DNA of 64,000 nt from Cytospora piceicola (GCA_023375675.1 JALQBC010000071.1:36383-100382), one strand, 5' to 3'; numbered from the stretch's first letter, positions 13,089 through 25,305 are shown. Translations and numbers: made by a program. Notes: generated by a model not told the origin, from the sequence alone.

Positions 13089-13090
<2 letters not shown>
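11553..13090. other. Intergenic stretch, nothing recognised
   Basis: Only short frames on both strands and no domain, RNA gene or clear repeat. The right part has a purine-rich plus strand. Confidence 0.4.

Positions 13091-13122
<32 letters not shown>
13091..13122. repeat. (AT)16 microsatellite
   Basis: Sixteen perfect AT dinucleotides in a row, followed by GCACC. Confidence 0.95.
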
Positions 13123-13126
<4 letters not shown>

Positions 13127-13182
13127 CAACTTGCACTAAAAAGAGCGTCACAGTCTAAGAAACTTGCGCCTTCCTCTGGGCA

Positions 13183-13512
13183 TCACGATAGGGCGAGGGC
13201 TACGCCGATGGTGACGGTAATAGTAACGGCGGCGGCGACGTTGCAACCCACACCGTACACATGTGTTGGGCTGTCTGGATTATTAGTACTAGGGCCGAGT
13301 TTCGGTGCTTGGTCGACGTTCTCATGCATAACCACTTGTTCTAGCCAGGATATCGCGGACAATCGTTTGGGGAGAGGGAGAATCAGAACGGGAACACTGA
13401 ACTGTAGGTAATTAGCTCCAGCACCTTCGCTAAGTTCTGCCCCTAGCACATCCTGTGGCATAACTACAGCTTCTAGGATGAGCTCTGCGTTTTCCTGGTC
13501 TGGATGAGGCAC
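13183..13512 (-). other. Coding-like minus-strand segment, unassigned
   Basis: A 109-codon minus-strand frame ends in a hydrophobic alanine-, valine- and threonine-rich tail (NVAAAVTITVTIGVALALS) that could be a membrane or GPI-type tail. A GTAAGC donor near 13,522 and a CTACAG acceptor near 13,408 suggest that the first part may be intronic and that the exon starts at FSVPVLILPLP. Upstream on the same strand near 13,600-13,660 another scrap reads GVCGLQWAVDGKTAYRC before a stop. No family is recognised. It may be the 3' end of a degraded gene. Confidence 0.2.
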
Positions 13513-13817
13513 TGGTGCTTACCACTACTCGTAGCAAATTCGAATAAGAAAGCTGCTGGTCTAGATTATCAGGCTACTTGGTCCGTTAGGATATAGACAT
13601 CTGTATGCAGTCTTGCCATCGACGGCCCACTGCAGCCCACATACACCATCATTACGGTATCTCGGTACGCTGGCTATAGCAACAATCCCATCACTTTCTC
13701 TAGCTTAGAGGGTAACAACAATGATAGCTAAGTGGACAATGCTGCCTCACTTCGAGTAGACATCGGAAGCTACTTTCAGAGTAAGGTCGAGAAGGTGCTT
13801 GTGTTTTCACAATCTGC

Positions 13818-13902
13818 TCACCACGGCTTTTGTCTACACGGCTTTTGTCTCCACGGCTTCTTCTCCACCTCGGGTTTTCCTCCATTCCGGCTTTCTCCAC
13901 CA
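13818..13902 (+). repeat. 15-bp degenerate tandem array (CCACGGCTTTT core)
   Basis: Five to six units of the form CCACGGCTTTTGTCT run head to tail and become less exact to the right. The core CCACGGCTTTT differs by one base from the CCACGACTTTT core of the arrays at 1.7 and 11.4 kb, but the period is 15 rather than 18 bp. Confidence 0.75.
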
Positions 13903-16832
13903 CTTTATTACATGGCTTCCTGTATTGTCTTCCGCTGCATCAGTTCTTCTTGAAGAATACATGGATTCGCCACTTATCTCTATAATCAACTACTATTATT
14001 GCACCAACCACCCTACTCGGTCTGTATATTGTAGAATCATTGGAGAAAACTAAAGACAAGCAGAAGTTGACAGGCTCTGAGGTTGCTCGACGCTGTCAGC
14101 AACATAGCGGCCTTGGTATTGGGACTCTACTACACGCTGACGTGCGATGCAGCCGACCTTGTAGGCACCGCGCATATACGGCTGTATTAGTGGCTAGTTG
14201 GATAATTTTCTTGCTTGCCTGCTAGGGGGCTGTTTAGCCTTGAATGCGCAGGTGGAACAGGTTAGAACGAGGTCTGAGAGCTTGGGCTTGGATGAGATTG
14301 GATCAAGGTTGGTGGTGATCTCTCTAACTATTGGTGTCTTGGAACCTATCGTGGTGTGATTTGGGCGGAAGCCACAATTTCTTCCGGTTGAAAATGTCCG
14401 TTCTTAACTGACCTGACCTCAGAGTTGGTCGTTCGTCGTTGGAGTCTTTATCTGGATAATGACTGCTATTTCCTATCAGTAATTGCACGTGGATCTGTTC
14501 CTTTTCCGATGCACAGGCCAGAGGCACAATGAGAACCTCGAAGGGCTATTGTTGGGCATACAAAACCCCCTTTTCGGCAAGCCTTTATACTCGACGGCCC
14601 ACCCTGTTGCTATTTCTGATGGGTGTGTTTATGAGCCCGACAAACGAGGCTCCCATCCTAGACGACGGGGCATCATGTCTCGTACGTGTCATGTCCTCAG
14701 TCAGTCAGTCACTAATCCTCGTCTTCTTCTCTCCTGCCAAATCCTATCAACAGTCAGTATCCAGTTTCGAGCGTTTCACTTGACATGCGAACTTGGCGTG
14801 AAATAATCCTCGTCGGTGAGACATGGCATTGTGTATCTCGGTTGTTGTAACCGAGACCCGTGAGGTTCGTTCTACTCATTATGCGTGTATATTACATGGT
14901 CAGCAGTGAGCACAGTATACATTTGCTTACGCAACACTTTCAACGGGTCAGTGCAGATGTGCATCAGCGTAATTTGAACATGTTCATGTACCTTAAGTAT
15001 CACTTGGTTTCAGGGCACAATGGCACGATTTCTTGGCGGCACATACGTACGCATACGTGCATAGGGATAGTCTATACGAACCGGTAAACTTACCTGCACA
15101 GGTACTTACTCGTATTATGCAATGTCATCTTATGTCCATCTGGATGGATCAATAGTTAGTACACAAGAATACTAGCTTGACAAATTCAAGAAGTGGTAGT
15201 TCACCTTCACAATCAGCTTCAGCTATATAGAGAGCAGACTTAAATCCAATTTTACCCTAAGGTACCTTTATTTCTCAGGCCATTCTCTCTTCTTTTTTTT
15301 TCTTGGCCATCATGGCCACGCTCTAATATACACATAAACACAATATGACGTCTTATCAGGAAGATTGATAACCACCGGGGGGGGGGCCTCCGGGAAATCC
15401 TGGGTGAAATATTGTATTAGTTTCCTCTCCTCTTCGAATGTAGGGACCCCTGTTTGCGAAGGGGACTAGAATATATGCATGCATGCATAAGTACACATAC
15501 CTGCCTGGCTTCTCAACTAATAAATACCTGGATTGTGTTGAAAAACTCAATCATATCATGTACAAGTACCATGTAAGTAAATATTTCTCTCTGGCTTGAT
15601 CGTGTCGGATTCGGTTCTGGCATCATACCTCTCGAACAGCCTTGCTAACTTGCTGCTAAGATACAGACATCAACAAAGCAGGCCGTCACCAAGACCAAGG
15701 TGAAGGCGTTAGACATGAAGACGCAGGACTCGCTTCAATACCAATCAACTACCCAACTGTAGCCGCCGTGTCCTGTTCTGCTCGTATCCAGATCCCATGG
15801 TCTCTTAGTTTTTTACGTGCAGTCCTTAGCCACTCTTCTCTCTAGTGTTTGAGTAATGTTTAAGACCGTTAATACGGCGTGAAAATACGATTGCAGAGGA
15901 TGATTACCCGTTAGCCACATCTGGTTCATCTTTAGTCAAGGCTACACATGTAAAACAGCATTCGCATCGACTATGTCACCATATCAATGGTTATTTCACA
16001 TCTGTGCTCATCACAGCCCAGCTTAGCATACCAAGATACACAGTTCCTCTCCGCCCGGCGACACACCACACCAGCTTTTATAAAGGAAACTTCATCAGGG
16101 AACACGCAGTAAGATGATGTCCTCTCTGTCGGTCAGACAGGCGACAGAGCTTTCAAGAGCCAGTTCGCCTCCTTCTGCAAGAGTGCTCCAACGAGCCAGG
16201 ACTGAAACATGTTTGCGTATCATCATTAGTCACTTGCTGAACTGCTTTTCGCCTGTTTCGACAAAATTGTCCAGTCTGTAAACATGCTAGCCGCAATAGC
16301 GACACACATACGAACAAAGACATACGTATATACATATACATATACTTATATATATATTTATACAAAACACTCGCATACGCACACATTAAAACTTTACTTA
16401 ATTACCAATTGCACTTACTAGACACACCAGACAATAGTGCTCTTATGTGGCGTTAAGATTATCAATGCAATGCACTGTACACACGGGGTTTACCCTAGAC
16501 TTGAGGGACTTGGTTCCCCGCGCCCAGATGCTTGGAAAGCCGACAGACATCGAGAGGTAAAAGAAAGAAACGATCGTGCGGTTGATCATTTGCCTCGAAA
16601 TTGTCACTCTAATCCTTGCTCCTCTTATCATTTCCGTGGCCTGACCAGGCGATAAAAGGGTGAGTCTAGCGATTTCATCTCAGAGGCTGGAGAGAGGCTC
16701 AATGACAACCACCACTCCCATCATCAGTACCTATATGATCTTCTTCTCTAATTCGGGATCGTCTGTCCCTTCCCAAACACCGTCTGCAGCACACCTGCGG
16801 CATACGGCGTCGTCTGTCGCTTCAATTCCGAC

Positions 16833-16855
16833 TCAGAGTCAGAGTCAGAGTCAGA
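16833..16855 (+). repeat. TCAGAG hexamer repeat
   Basis: Nearly four head-to-tail copies of the hexamer TCAGAG. It would encode alternating Ser/Gln or Glu/Ser if translated. Confidence 0.85.
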
Positions 16856-16863
16856 CTTCAGTT

Positions 16864-17155
16864 TCTTCCATGGCTGCTTCGGCAAGGCTGATGACGGCCA
16901 GGGGCACATGGGGGCAACCTTCCCCAGTTTGGGGCTCGTCTCTTACTCCCACTCTTCTAATGTCCAGCTGACGACTGGTGTACCCACCAACGTCTCCATG
17001 CCGTCTTCTCAATAAAGCTTAGACATAAGCAGGAGCATGACCAGGAACCCTCGCGCCACCACCTCGGGATATTTTATTATTTATAAGCCCACTTAGCCTT
17101 CAGCGTCTTCCTCCATGGTCACTTCGACAAGGCCAATAATGGTCAGGGGCAACCC
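16864..17155 (+). repeat. Diverged direct duplication, ~243 bp apart
   Basis: The segment at 16,864-16,907 (TCCATGGCTGCTTCGGCAAG, then a GATGACGGCCAGGGGCA-like end) recurs at 17,107-17,150 (TCCATGGTCACTTCGACAAG, then AATGGTCAGGGGCA). Differences are mostly transitions. The two copies could be remains of a tandem duplication or of repeated exons of a lost gene. No frame is kept open through both. Confidence 0.55.
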
Positions 17156-18355
17156 TTCTCCACCTATATCATTCGAGCTGGGCTCGTATTATCATGGCGA
17201 CCTGGCGGCTGCTCCTGTACTGCTGCTGCCGCTACTTGCGCCTAGTGCGAATACACTGCCGTACTACCCGACAGTTTCAGCGTTGCATTACCTACACCAC
17301 TTATCCGCGCAGTAGGTGGACTCACTGGTAGCCCAGATAATATCACAAGGTTGAGCTGGCACCACCACCAGCTGCGACGCAATGGTGAGCAGCAGCACCA
17401 CGGCCCTGGATTGAGAGATGAAGATGCGTAACAAGCCGATGATCACCCCTTGGCTGCCGTCTCGATATCAGGCAGCGCTCAGCCTAGTGTCTCACAGGTT
17501 CCGACAGGACAACGACAAAAACAACAACATGAGGTCCTCCCATTTCCAGACCTCGGGGCCTCCCAGTAGTGTTACAAGCCACTGTCACTCTACTGGTACG
17601 GGAAATAGCAGTCGGATTGATAGAAATTTCCCCCTTCAGGCGGAGGCTATACCAGAGATCGGACGGTGTTTCTGCTGCTCTTACTACTTACTTTCCCGCA
17701 TTTTTGACGGTCCCTGTGGCGGCCTGGACCTACCAAACGTTAACACTGGTGCGACCACATGAAAATCGTCTGGTATTGGAGACCCTGGTGCACAAGCTTA
17801 ACGACGACATGGCGGCGAGGAGGGGCTTCGCGGCTAGGGGATCTCGTGCGGAGCTGCTCGAGGTGCCATCGAGAGAGTTGGCGGCGCAGGTATAGTGCAA
17901 GGGCCCCGGGGCTATTGGATATCGAGAAAACTCTTGCTATAGTCTTACATGAAGGGTTTGTTCTGCCTGAGGAGGGTGAGTATGAGGGAGTAGTGAGCTT
18001 GCCTGGCGAATCAAAGTGGGATACAAAATAGAGCTCTCTTTGTATGTCCCGTCTTTGTTTTTGTGCTGGGTTATTTTCGGTCATCAGAAAAGAAAAGAAC
18101 GAGATGGAAGAATAAGGGGAAGAGACCGAAAAAGTAAAGAGAAGGATTTGCATTTCCTATTGGTCCTTCAGTGATCTGTTTGTGGATCCTTAGCATTCAC
18201 TACGAAGTCTATGATAAGCGGTGGGTATGCAATTAAACAGATCCAGGCTCGCTGCCGCCCATGGGTATCGCTGAAAAGCTCTCTTGTAATGTCTGCATTG
18301 GACAGTCGATACTAGGTGACAACTCGAATTCCACTGTGCCTTGTCTTCAATCCCT
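17156..18355. other. Stretch downstream of the glucanase gene, possible gene remnant
   Basis: A plus-strand frame at 17,569-17,895 (108 codons) has a hydrophobic start followed by a charged half (LVHKLNDDMAARRGF). A second frame overlapping its end (17,759-18,031) finishes with LLDIEKTLAIVLHEGFVLPE. Together they may be two exons or a frameshifted remnant, but I recognise no family and no clean splice pair. The 3' region of the minus-strand glucanase gene enters from the right. Confidence 0.25.
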
Positions 18356-21198
18356 TTATTCCTGCGGCGTATACCGGCCGACGGAGGTTCCCCAAGATCC
18401 CGTGAAGTCCGGAGACGTTTCGATGTCTGTTGCGTCCGCCAGACGCAGAGCTACCTGCGTGTTCTTCGCCGTGAATCCGAAGCCTTGCAAGTTTGAGGGC
18501 GTTGACTCAATCCAGTGCATGTAGTCTGTATTTCACTGTCAGTGCTCTTTGTCCAATATAAGAAGTTTTTCTAATATCCATGGATATATAGTGACACAAT
18601 ATATAATGGCAAGATTTATTTTAGACTTACCCTGGCACACTTCATTATTGCCGCAGGGTATCCCGGGTCCGGTGTAGAATACCCACGACGCAGAGGCATA
18701 GGTGTATATATTTGAGCCGCCATTGATATAGTTTGCATAACCCATCCGACAGCGGTTATTATCACACCAGCCCATATCCGGATCGCCCCAGCCCGCCGGG
18801 TCAGCAGTCCACGGCGCTGGCGCTGCTTGGTCCGTATTGATGCCCTGGTCGTAATTCGTCTCGGACTGTAAGAGCGTGACGACCACGTTGCTCGCCTTGC
18901 GCAGGTTCAGCTGGTACAGCCAGAAGTGCTCGCTCCCCAGCCCGTGGAGCCAGGTTCCCCCCATCGTGGCCTCGACGAGCATGCCGCCCTTGACGGCGAT
19001 GTTTTGTCCGCCGGTGGATGACTCGGTGAAGTGGTCCGCCACCCAGTTCCAGACATTTTCGACATACACGGACGATGTCGCCGCCAGGTGGATCCCGAGG
19101 AAGGCGGCCCTGCACTCGTTGCCGGGGTCAGTGCAGGCGGCCACGAGGGCGTCGGCCCCACGAGTGCCGCCGATGGTCACCAGCGAGTTCCACAGGGCGA
19201 CGTCGCCCGGCTGACTACCAGCCATGTTGAACTGTAGGATTATGGCGCCGGGGAGGACATCAGACACGGTGAAGCGCATATCCTGGAACTGCGCCGTGCC
19301 GACGTCGCCTGCGTTGCCTACCTGGACGACCGGCCGGGGCTTGGATGAGTCCTTGAAGTTCTTGCCGTTGCCGGTGATCGTAGCCCATGCCTCGCCGACG
19401 ATGCGTGATCCTACGGGGACCAAGAGGGTATCTTCCACCCTGTACTTGCCGAAGGGGAAGTAGGCTATCTTGCCTTGTCCAGCGGCATATTGCAGTATAC
19501 TGTTGAGGACACCAGATTCGTCCCTGCTATTATCTGTGCGGGCTCTTGTGTCAGCATTTGAGTTGTTAGTATCAGGAACGTGGTTGTAATACTACAACCA
19601 CACAGATCATTCGACTTACCGCCGTAGACAGTGTAGCCTCCGTTCTGGTCGGGGTCTTTGACATTGATGAAGTCCGATACAGTATTTGAGGCATAGTTGG
19701 GCGCAGAAAGCACGGGATATTTTCCCCCGGGTGCCAGAGTAGCTGGGCGGGTATTTGTAGACGAAACAGGACCGTAGACGGGGTTACCGCCAACTGTGTT
19801 TCCGTAGGTGAAAGTGTCGACGTGGCTTTGGCCACCAAGCAGCAGGGTGCCACTTGGTCCCACTGCGATGGCCGAGCTCGTGTCCTTGCTCAGGTTCTCA
19901 ATCAGGAATGACGCGTATTGGTTCATGGTGAATGTCACTCCCGAGTTGATAGATGTACCATCAATCACCGCCACCCAAGGACTTCCGCTGTCGACCAACA
20001 CACCATTCCCACAGGTGTCCCATGTGGGACCGACAAGGCTGATCGTGTTGCCCCCAGAGACCCGCAGGCCAATGGTGTTCTCGTAGAAGTATATACCCTT
20101 GTAGAGAACTTGTTGGTGACCGTTATGCCAGATTCCATGCTAAAGACAGACACGCTTAGCACTCTTGATCATGTTTCGTATAATCAATAAACTTAGATAT
20201 GTGATCACTGAACTTGTTCGATATGGACTTCACACTCACCTGTCCCCGCTCGATCCTCGCGTCAGCAACAGTAAGAGTAGATCCTCTAGTAAGCAGTATT
20301 CCGGTATGTCCAGTCCCACCGAAGGACGATGGCATTGTGATCCGGACATTCTGGAGCTGGCAGGCTTGGGCAACTCCCCACTGGAGTGCTGTGAAACCGA
20401 CACCTGTATTGAACAAGATTCTTCAGTGAGAATTTCTCTGACCGCCACACCTGATGAACTGCAAGGCGTTGGATCGCTGTCCTTTCCTTACCTCCGCCAA
20501 TATTAGTTGTGTCTAGGATTAGGTTCTTGAGCCCAACAGCAAAAGATAGTTCCCCTTTGTCACCAGTCGCAGGGTCTTGTCCCCTGATTAGTATGTCACC
20601 AGAGAACCCAGCTGCGGCTTTGATAGTAGGAGGCTACGAAAAGGAAGTTTAGTCATTTTTCTTTACTATGTTTTCTGTTATATGCGCTCGTAAAGCCGTT
20701 AAGGAACAAGAAAACAAAAACGCTCACGTTGGTAGCATCTCCCATCAGGATAGTATCAGTGGACATGTTTAGGGTCTGGCCGAGAGAGTAGGTGCCGGGG
20801 GGGATATAGACTACCTGGTAGAATATGCCAAGTTAGTGCCTGAAGGTCAATCTAGCTACCAAGGCATCACAACAAGTGTTGGACTGTCATACCCGTGGTT
20901 CAGAAGCGAGCCATTCCGAATTTCTTTGATTTCCTGATATGCCATCATCATTGATGGCAGCCTGGAGAGCGTCTGCGTCGCCAGCATTCACGGCTTTATA
21001 GACCGGGTAAGTGTAATCTCCATCTAGATCGGGGGCGTAGCCACGAGCAGATCCAGTGTGGTCCATATTAGCATACCAGAAGGATGTAGCTCTGGATTGG
21101 AGTTCGTTCTGTAGCTGCGGGACTGGTGAGGCTGGTAAGGCAGACACACAGGCTGACAACCCGATGAATGCCGCCAAGGGCTTCTTCATGAATTTCAT
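18356..21198 (-). CDS. Secreted GH55-type beta-1,3-glucanase, seven exons, complete
   Basis: The gene predicts a 763-residue secreted enzyme of glycoside hydrolase family 55, which cleaves beta-1,3-glucan (exo-type in characterised fungal members). Exons on the minus strand, 5' to 3', are 21,198-20,893; 20,814-20,728; 20,633-20,492; 20,403-20,240; 20,139-19,620; 19,533-18,631; 18,525-18,356. All six introns are GT..AG, and phases agree throughout (2,292 coding bases including TAA). Residues 1-20 form a signal peptide (MKFMKKPLAAFIGLSACVSA). Two pectate-lyase-like beta-helix halves follow, marked by PRVVYIPPGTYSLG (about 102-115) and KIAYFPFGKYRVEDTLL (about 428-444). Candidate acidic catalytic residues are Glu608 (GLGSEH) and Glu631 (LLQSETNY); the first lies in a motif typical of the family. 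The C terminus MHWIESTPSNLQGFG is also typical, and length is normal. The canonical DYGAKGDGVTDDT loop is replaced by NAGDADALQAAINDDG, so this is a divergent subgroup. The start was chosen for the signal peptide and for a purine at -3; an upstream in-frame ATG at 21,366 would only add an unlikely 56-residue extension. Confidence 0.93.
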
Positions 21199-21384
21199 CT
21201 CGTATGTAGTGTCAATCTGAAATGAATGAGGTAGACTGGACGGTGGTGGGAGAGACGTTAACTGGTTGTGATGCTGATGATTCACTGTGAGGGCAACCTT
21301 GGAAGGCCAGAATATGCACTCTACTCGAAGCAAAACAAGAACAACATCCAGCACGAAACTAATCACGTATGAGGACTAAAGATC

Positions 21385-21396
21385 TATATATTTATA
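21385..21396 (-). promoter_or_regulatory. Probable TATA box of the glucanase gene
   Basis: The minus strand reads TATAAATATATA about 187 bases upstream of the chosen ATG. Spacing leaves room for a 5' leader of roughly 100-150 bases. This is inferred from sequence and position only, and the surrounding DNA is itself becoming AT-rich. Confidence 0.4.
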
Positions 21397-21760
21397 TTAA
21401 ATTGAACAGAGATCGTGCAGTACCGGTATACTCGCAATAATACGAGAAGCTTAGCCATTTCGTCAATTACTCGTACCACATGTCAGCAGCCGCAATAACA
21501 ATCAAATATGCAGATATAATCAATAACGCGCCTTATATCAACATGGTTATATAGGCAGAAGCTTTTCAGGCAAGGCTTTCCAATGCCAAGGTAAGCCGTG
21601 GCTGACTACCGAGAACTTCACATTGCCTCTTCGGGGTTGGATCGACAGCCACCTGCTCATACCGGTCAGATGTAGTTATTACTAAGTCTTCATCCGGAGG
21701 TGTCCTTACTCCGCTTTTTCTTTCATGTGGAATCATATGCTCTGGATTAGTAACACCGAA
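21397..21760. other. Upstream region of the glucanase gene
   Basis: About 360 bases of ordinary composition lie between the TATA-like element and the first repeat. I see no gene. This is the last normal-composition DNA before the AT-rich block. Confidence 0.5.
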
Positions 21761-22081
21761 TGCCTTCCGTTAAGAAGGTTTTTGTTTGTTTTACAAGGCG
21801 GGCAAGCACTCAGAAATTGTTACCCTTAAGATTTGTGCTACCTGTTTTTAATTCTGATTAGCTCTGAATTATAATTATGCTAATTCGCTGCAGCACTCGT
21901 TTCTTAGATCTGATTAGCTGTTAAAAGCAGTACTTCTAGTCGTTCCGGAGCTAAATGTACTAGTAATTATAAGGCCTTTTAATGCCTGCCGGAAGGTTTA
22001 CAGTTACTTTAAGGCCTACGATAAGGCGTACAATAAGGCTTACGATAAGGCCTATTATTAGGCTTACTATAGTAGACTTTA
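21761..22081 (+). mobile_element. Helitron-like element A, copy A1 (5' part only)
   Basis: This is the 5' third of the repeat found complete at 24,307-26,090. It starts TGCCTTCCGTTAAGAAGG and continues through TTTACAAGGCGGGC, AGCTCTGAATTATAATTATG and the GATAAGGC repeats. The base before it is A, as for the other copies. Homology stops at about 22,081, where an LTR-like repeat begins. It is the least mutated 5' end beside A2 and lies nearest to the glucanase gene. Confidence 0.75.
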
Positions 22082-22537
22082 TATAATAATCACAGTATAA
22101 CCTTTATAAGAGTACTTATTGTAATTAGTAAGGTTTATATTATTAATAGAATATGTATATAAAGTATAAATAATATTCCGAGCTTTGTTTTTTATAATAA
22201 TTAAAAGGTAATAGAACTTATTATAAAAAATAATAATTAGATTAATAATTAAAAACTAGCTATAAACTATCTAAAGGTTAGTATTTAACTATTCTTATAT
22301 ATTTAGCTTTTTAGTTATAAGCTTAAAGTGCTTATAGTATAAATATTATAAGCTTTCTTTATTTATATTATTTATAAGTTAAGTACTATAAGTATTATAA
22401 CTTTAACTTTAATAAGTAGCTTAGTTAGTTAGAACTTTTTTGTAAAGATCTTATCTGTCTTATAGTATAGCTTTATTTAAGCTATATATAACTTTTAATT
22501 ATATAACTATTTAATACCTTAACTTTAAGTTATAATA
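22082..22537 (+). repeat. LTR-like repeat B, copy B1
   Basis: About 456 bp matching, over its whole length, the solo LTR at 23,923-26,164 (458 bp after removal of the inserted element). Differences are mostly transitions, and B1 is more AT-rich than B2. The ends would have been TG..CA before mutation (now TA..TA). No matching target duplication is seen: CTTTA stands on the left and TTATT on the right. It may be a rearranged solo LTR. It serves as an uninterrupted reference for the insertion site of element A2. Confidence 0.7.
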
Positions 22538-23690
22538 TTATTATCTTCCTTTATCGGTTTTTATTTTTAAAGACTTATAAGTTATTTCTTTTATTTTAAT
22601 ATATATTTATATCTTTTTAATCTGTTATATCCGATAGTATTAAAAAACCTTATTTTAAAAAAACTATAAACTGTTTAATGTTTATTACTAAAGTTTATAA
22701 GAATAGTTTCGAGATACCGCTTTATTCCTACTATCGTTTTTAATATATTACTTATATAATCGATCTTATTTATCTGAAATATAGTAAGTATACTTATTAA
22801 GGTTATACTTATAATATAGTTAAGTTTGCTTTAGCTGTTTTTAGTTATATCCTGTTAAAGACCGAGCGGATTGAGTTTAAAAGGAAAAGGCTAAAGAGTA
22901 ACTAACTATCTTTACTACGTGTATTATTCGTTTATTAAAGTAACGTTGTTAGCTTTATAAACGTAGTAAGGGAATAATATATTATAGTTTTAAAAGTCTT
23001 AATAAAATAAAATATATAAAGGCTAAAGAACAGGCTGTCGGTAAAGCTACTTTAAAACCTTATACTGTTTTTATAAATAATAGTATATTAAAGTATAATT
23101 AAAGTATAGTAGATTTAACTAATATTAAAGTAAAGTTATTAAAATTTAAAGTAAATATTAGTTTTAATTTAACGTTTAGTTAAAAAGTAAATGTTTTAGT
23201 TTTTTATTACTAGTAATAGTCTTTTATACTAGTAATTTAACTTTTATTTAATTATAATGTTTTCTTATTAGTAAGTTTTATATTAATAGAAAGTAACTAG
23301 TAGAACTACGTTTTATTAATAAAACTTTATTTAACTAGTATTAATCTTTTATAACTAATAACGATTCTTTATTACTAGTAAGGTTTTATTTTACTAGTTA
23401 TATTAGTTATAACTAGTAACGTTATAAGTTTATTATTTAGCTATTTTAACTAGTTTAGTTATTAAATTAACTAGTATAGATTTATAATTAGTTATTCTTT
23501 TATGTTAATTAATTAACGTTTTATAGTATTTTAAGTTTTATATTAATTCTTATATATTTTCTAACTAGTTATAGCCTTTTTATTTAACTAAGAACTTTAT
23601 TCTTTTATTAATTTATCGTTTATCTACTATTTATTCTACTTTATATTTTTATACTTTATAGTTAAGTTTAACTTTTTTATTAAGCTTTAT
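22538..23690. other. AT-rich stretch, no assignment
   Basis: Heavily mutated sequence without frames. Short ACTAGTAATA-like words recur around 23,200-23,500. I cannot assign it to an element family. Confidence 0.4.
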
Positions 23691-24623
23691 ATTCTTATAT
23701 ACTAGTTTAAGTAATAAAATATAAAATAATAAGTATATCCTTATTTTTAAACGTAATAAAAGTTTATAGTTAACGTTTAAAAGCTTTTTAATAATTTTAA
23801 ATACTTTAAGTGTTTTAAAATTAAGTTTTTCGTTATGTTTTTTTATTTTAATATTTCTTATATAATAAATAGACTTTATCTCTTTTCTTTAAAAGTAGTA
23901 CTTTTAATCGTCTTCGATTATATATAATAATTACAGTGTAACCTTTATAAAGGTACCTGTTATAACCGATAAGGTTTATATTATTAGTAGAATATATATA
24001 TAAGAGATAAATAATATTCCGAGCTTTATCTGTTATAATAATTAAAAGGTAGTATAACTTATTATAAGAATAATACTTAGATTAATAACTAAAGACTAGC
24101 TATAAACTATTTAAAGGGCGGTGCTCTTTTATTCTTATATATTTAGCTCTTTAGTCGTAGGCTCGAAGTACTTACAGTAAGAGTATTATAAGCTCCTCTT
24201 ACTTACTATACTTACGGGTTAAGTACTGTAAGTATTATAACCCTAACCTTAGTAGGTTACCTTAGTTAAACGGAACTCCTTTATAAAGATTCCGTTCGTT
24301 CCGATATGCCTTCCGTTAGGAAGGTTAATGTTTGTTTTACAAGGCAGGCGAGTATAATAGAAAATTATTGCCCTTAAGATTTATACTACCTGTTTTTGAT
24401 TCTGATTAGCTCTGAATTACAATTATACTAATTCGCTACAACACCCGTCTAGAGGATCTGATTAGCTGTGAAAAGCAGTGATTTTAGCTATCGAACGGCT
24501 AAGAGAACTAGAGATTATAAGACCTTTTAATGCCTGCCGGAAGACTTACAGTTATTTTAAGCCTACGATAAGGCCGATTACGATAAGGCCTACGATAAGG
24601 CCCTTTACAGTAAACCGACAGCA

Positions 24624-25061
24624 GACCTTAAGTTCGAACTAAGATGCACGCTCGAGTTTTAATCCGATTAAAATAAACTTACCTAAATCTAAAACTTCAG
24701 AAAAAGGGCTATTAAACGGTATATTTAATTAAATCGTAGCCCTTAAGGTAGGCTTACTATTAAAGCTAATAGTTCTAATTCTTTAGGTTCTTAAGGTTCT
24801 TAACCCGAACCCTAGCCTTTCCCTCCCTTCCTCTTTACCGAAGACCTTAGGTTTATACTAAGATGTACGCTCGAGTTTGAATCCGATTAAAACGTAGTTA
24901 CCTAAATCTGAATCTGTAGAATAAGGGCTATTAAACGGTATATTTAATTAAATCGTAGCCTTTAAGGTAGGCTTACTATTAAAGCTAATAGTTCTAATTC
25001 TGTAAGTTCTCGAGGTTCTTAACCCGAACCTTAGCCTTTCCCTCCTTTCTTCTTTACTGAA
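24624..25061 (+). repeat. 219-bp tandem duplication inside A2
   Basis: Two direct copies start GACCTTAAGTTCGAACTAAG and GACCTTAGGTTTATACTAAG. Both contain ACGCTCGAGTTT, GGGCTATTAAACGGTATATT, AATCGTAGCC and AGCTAATAGTTCTAATTCT. A3 has one copy of the block (from about 58,663). Confidence 0.85.
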
Positions 25062-25082
25062 GGCTTATATAAGCCTTTAGAT

Positions 25083-25088
25083 TCGAAT

Positions 25089-25122
<34 letters not shown>

Positions 25123-25267
25123 GGTAAGTAAGTAAGTAAGTAGGTAAGTAGGTAGGTAAGTAAATAAGTAAGTAAGTAATTTAGTTAATAAGTTAGTTAG
25201 TAAGTTAGCTAGTAAGTAAATTCGCTATTAAATAAGTAAATAAGTAAGTAGGTAAATAAGTAAGTAG

Positions 25268-25305
<38 letters not shown>

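Larger units (their letters stand above)
13123..16830. other. Intergenic stretch with small repeats
   Basis: Apart from the segment at 13,183-13,512 and the array at 13,818-13,902, I see only short frames. Simple features are a run of ten G at 15,377-15,386, a TA-rich patch around 16,325-16,362 and a TGCATGCATGCA palindrome near 15,475. No RNA gene or domain is evident. Confidence 0.4.

Noticed and set aside
18801..19237. Overlapping frames on both strands within the glucanase gene
   Set aside because: They are shadows of the GC-rich exon 6, which alone shows family motifs and consistent splicing.
21199..21366. Upstream in-frame ATG (21,366) as the glucanase start
   Set aside because: It would put 56 unrelated residues before a clear signal peptide, and it lies just downstream of the TATA-like element where the leader is expected.
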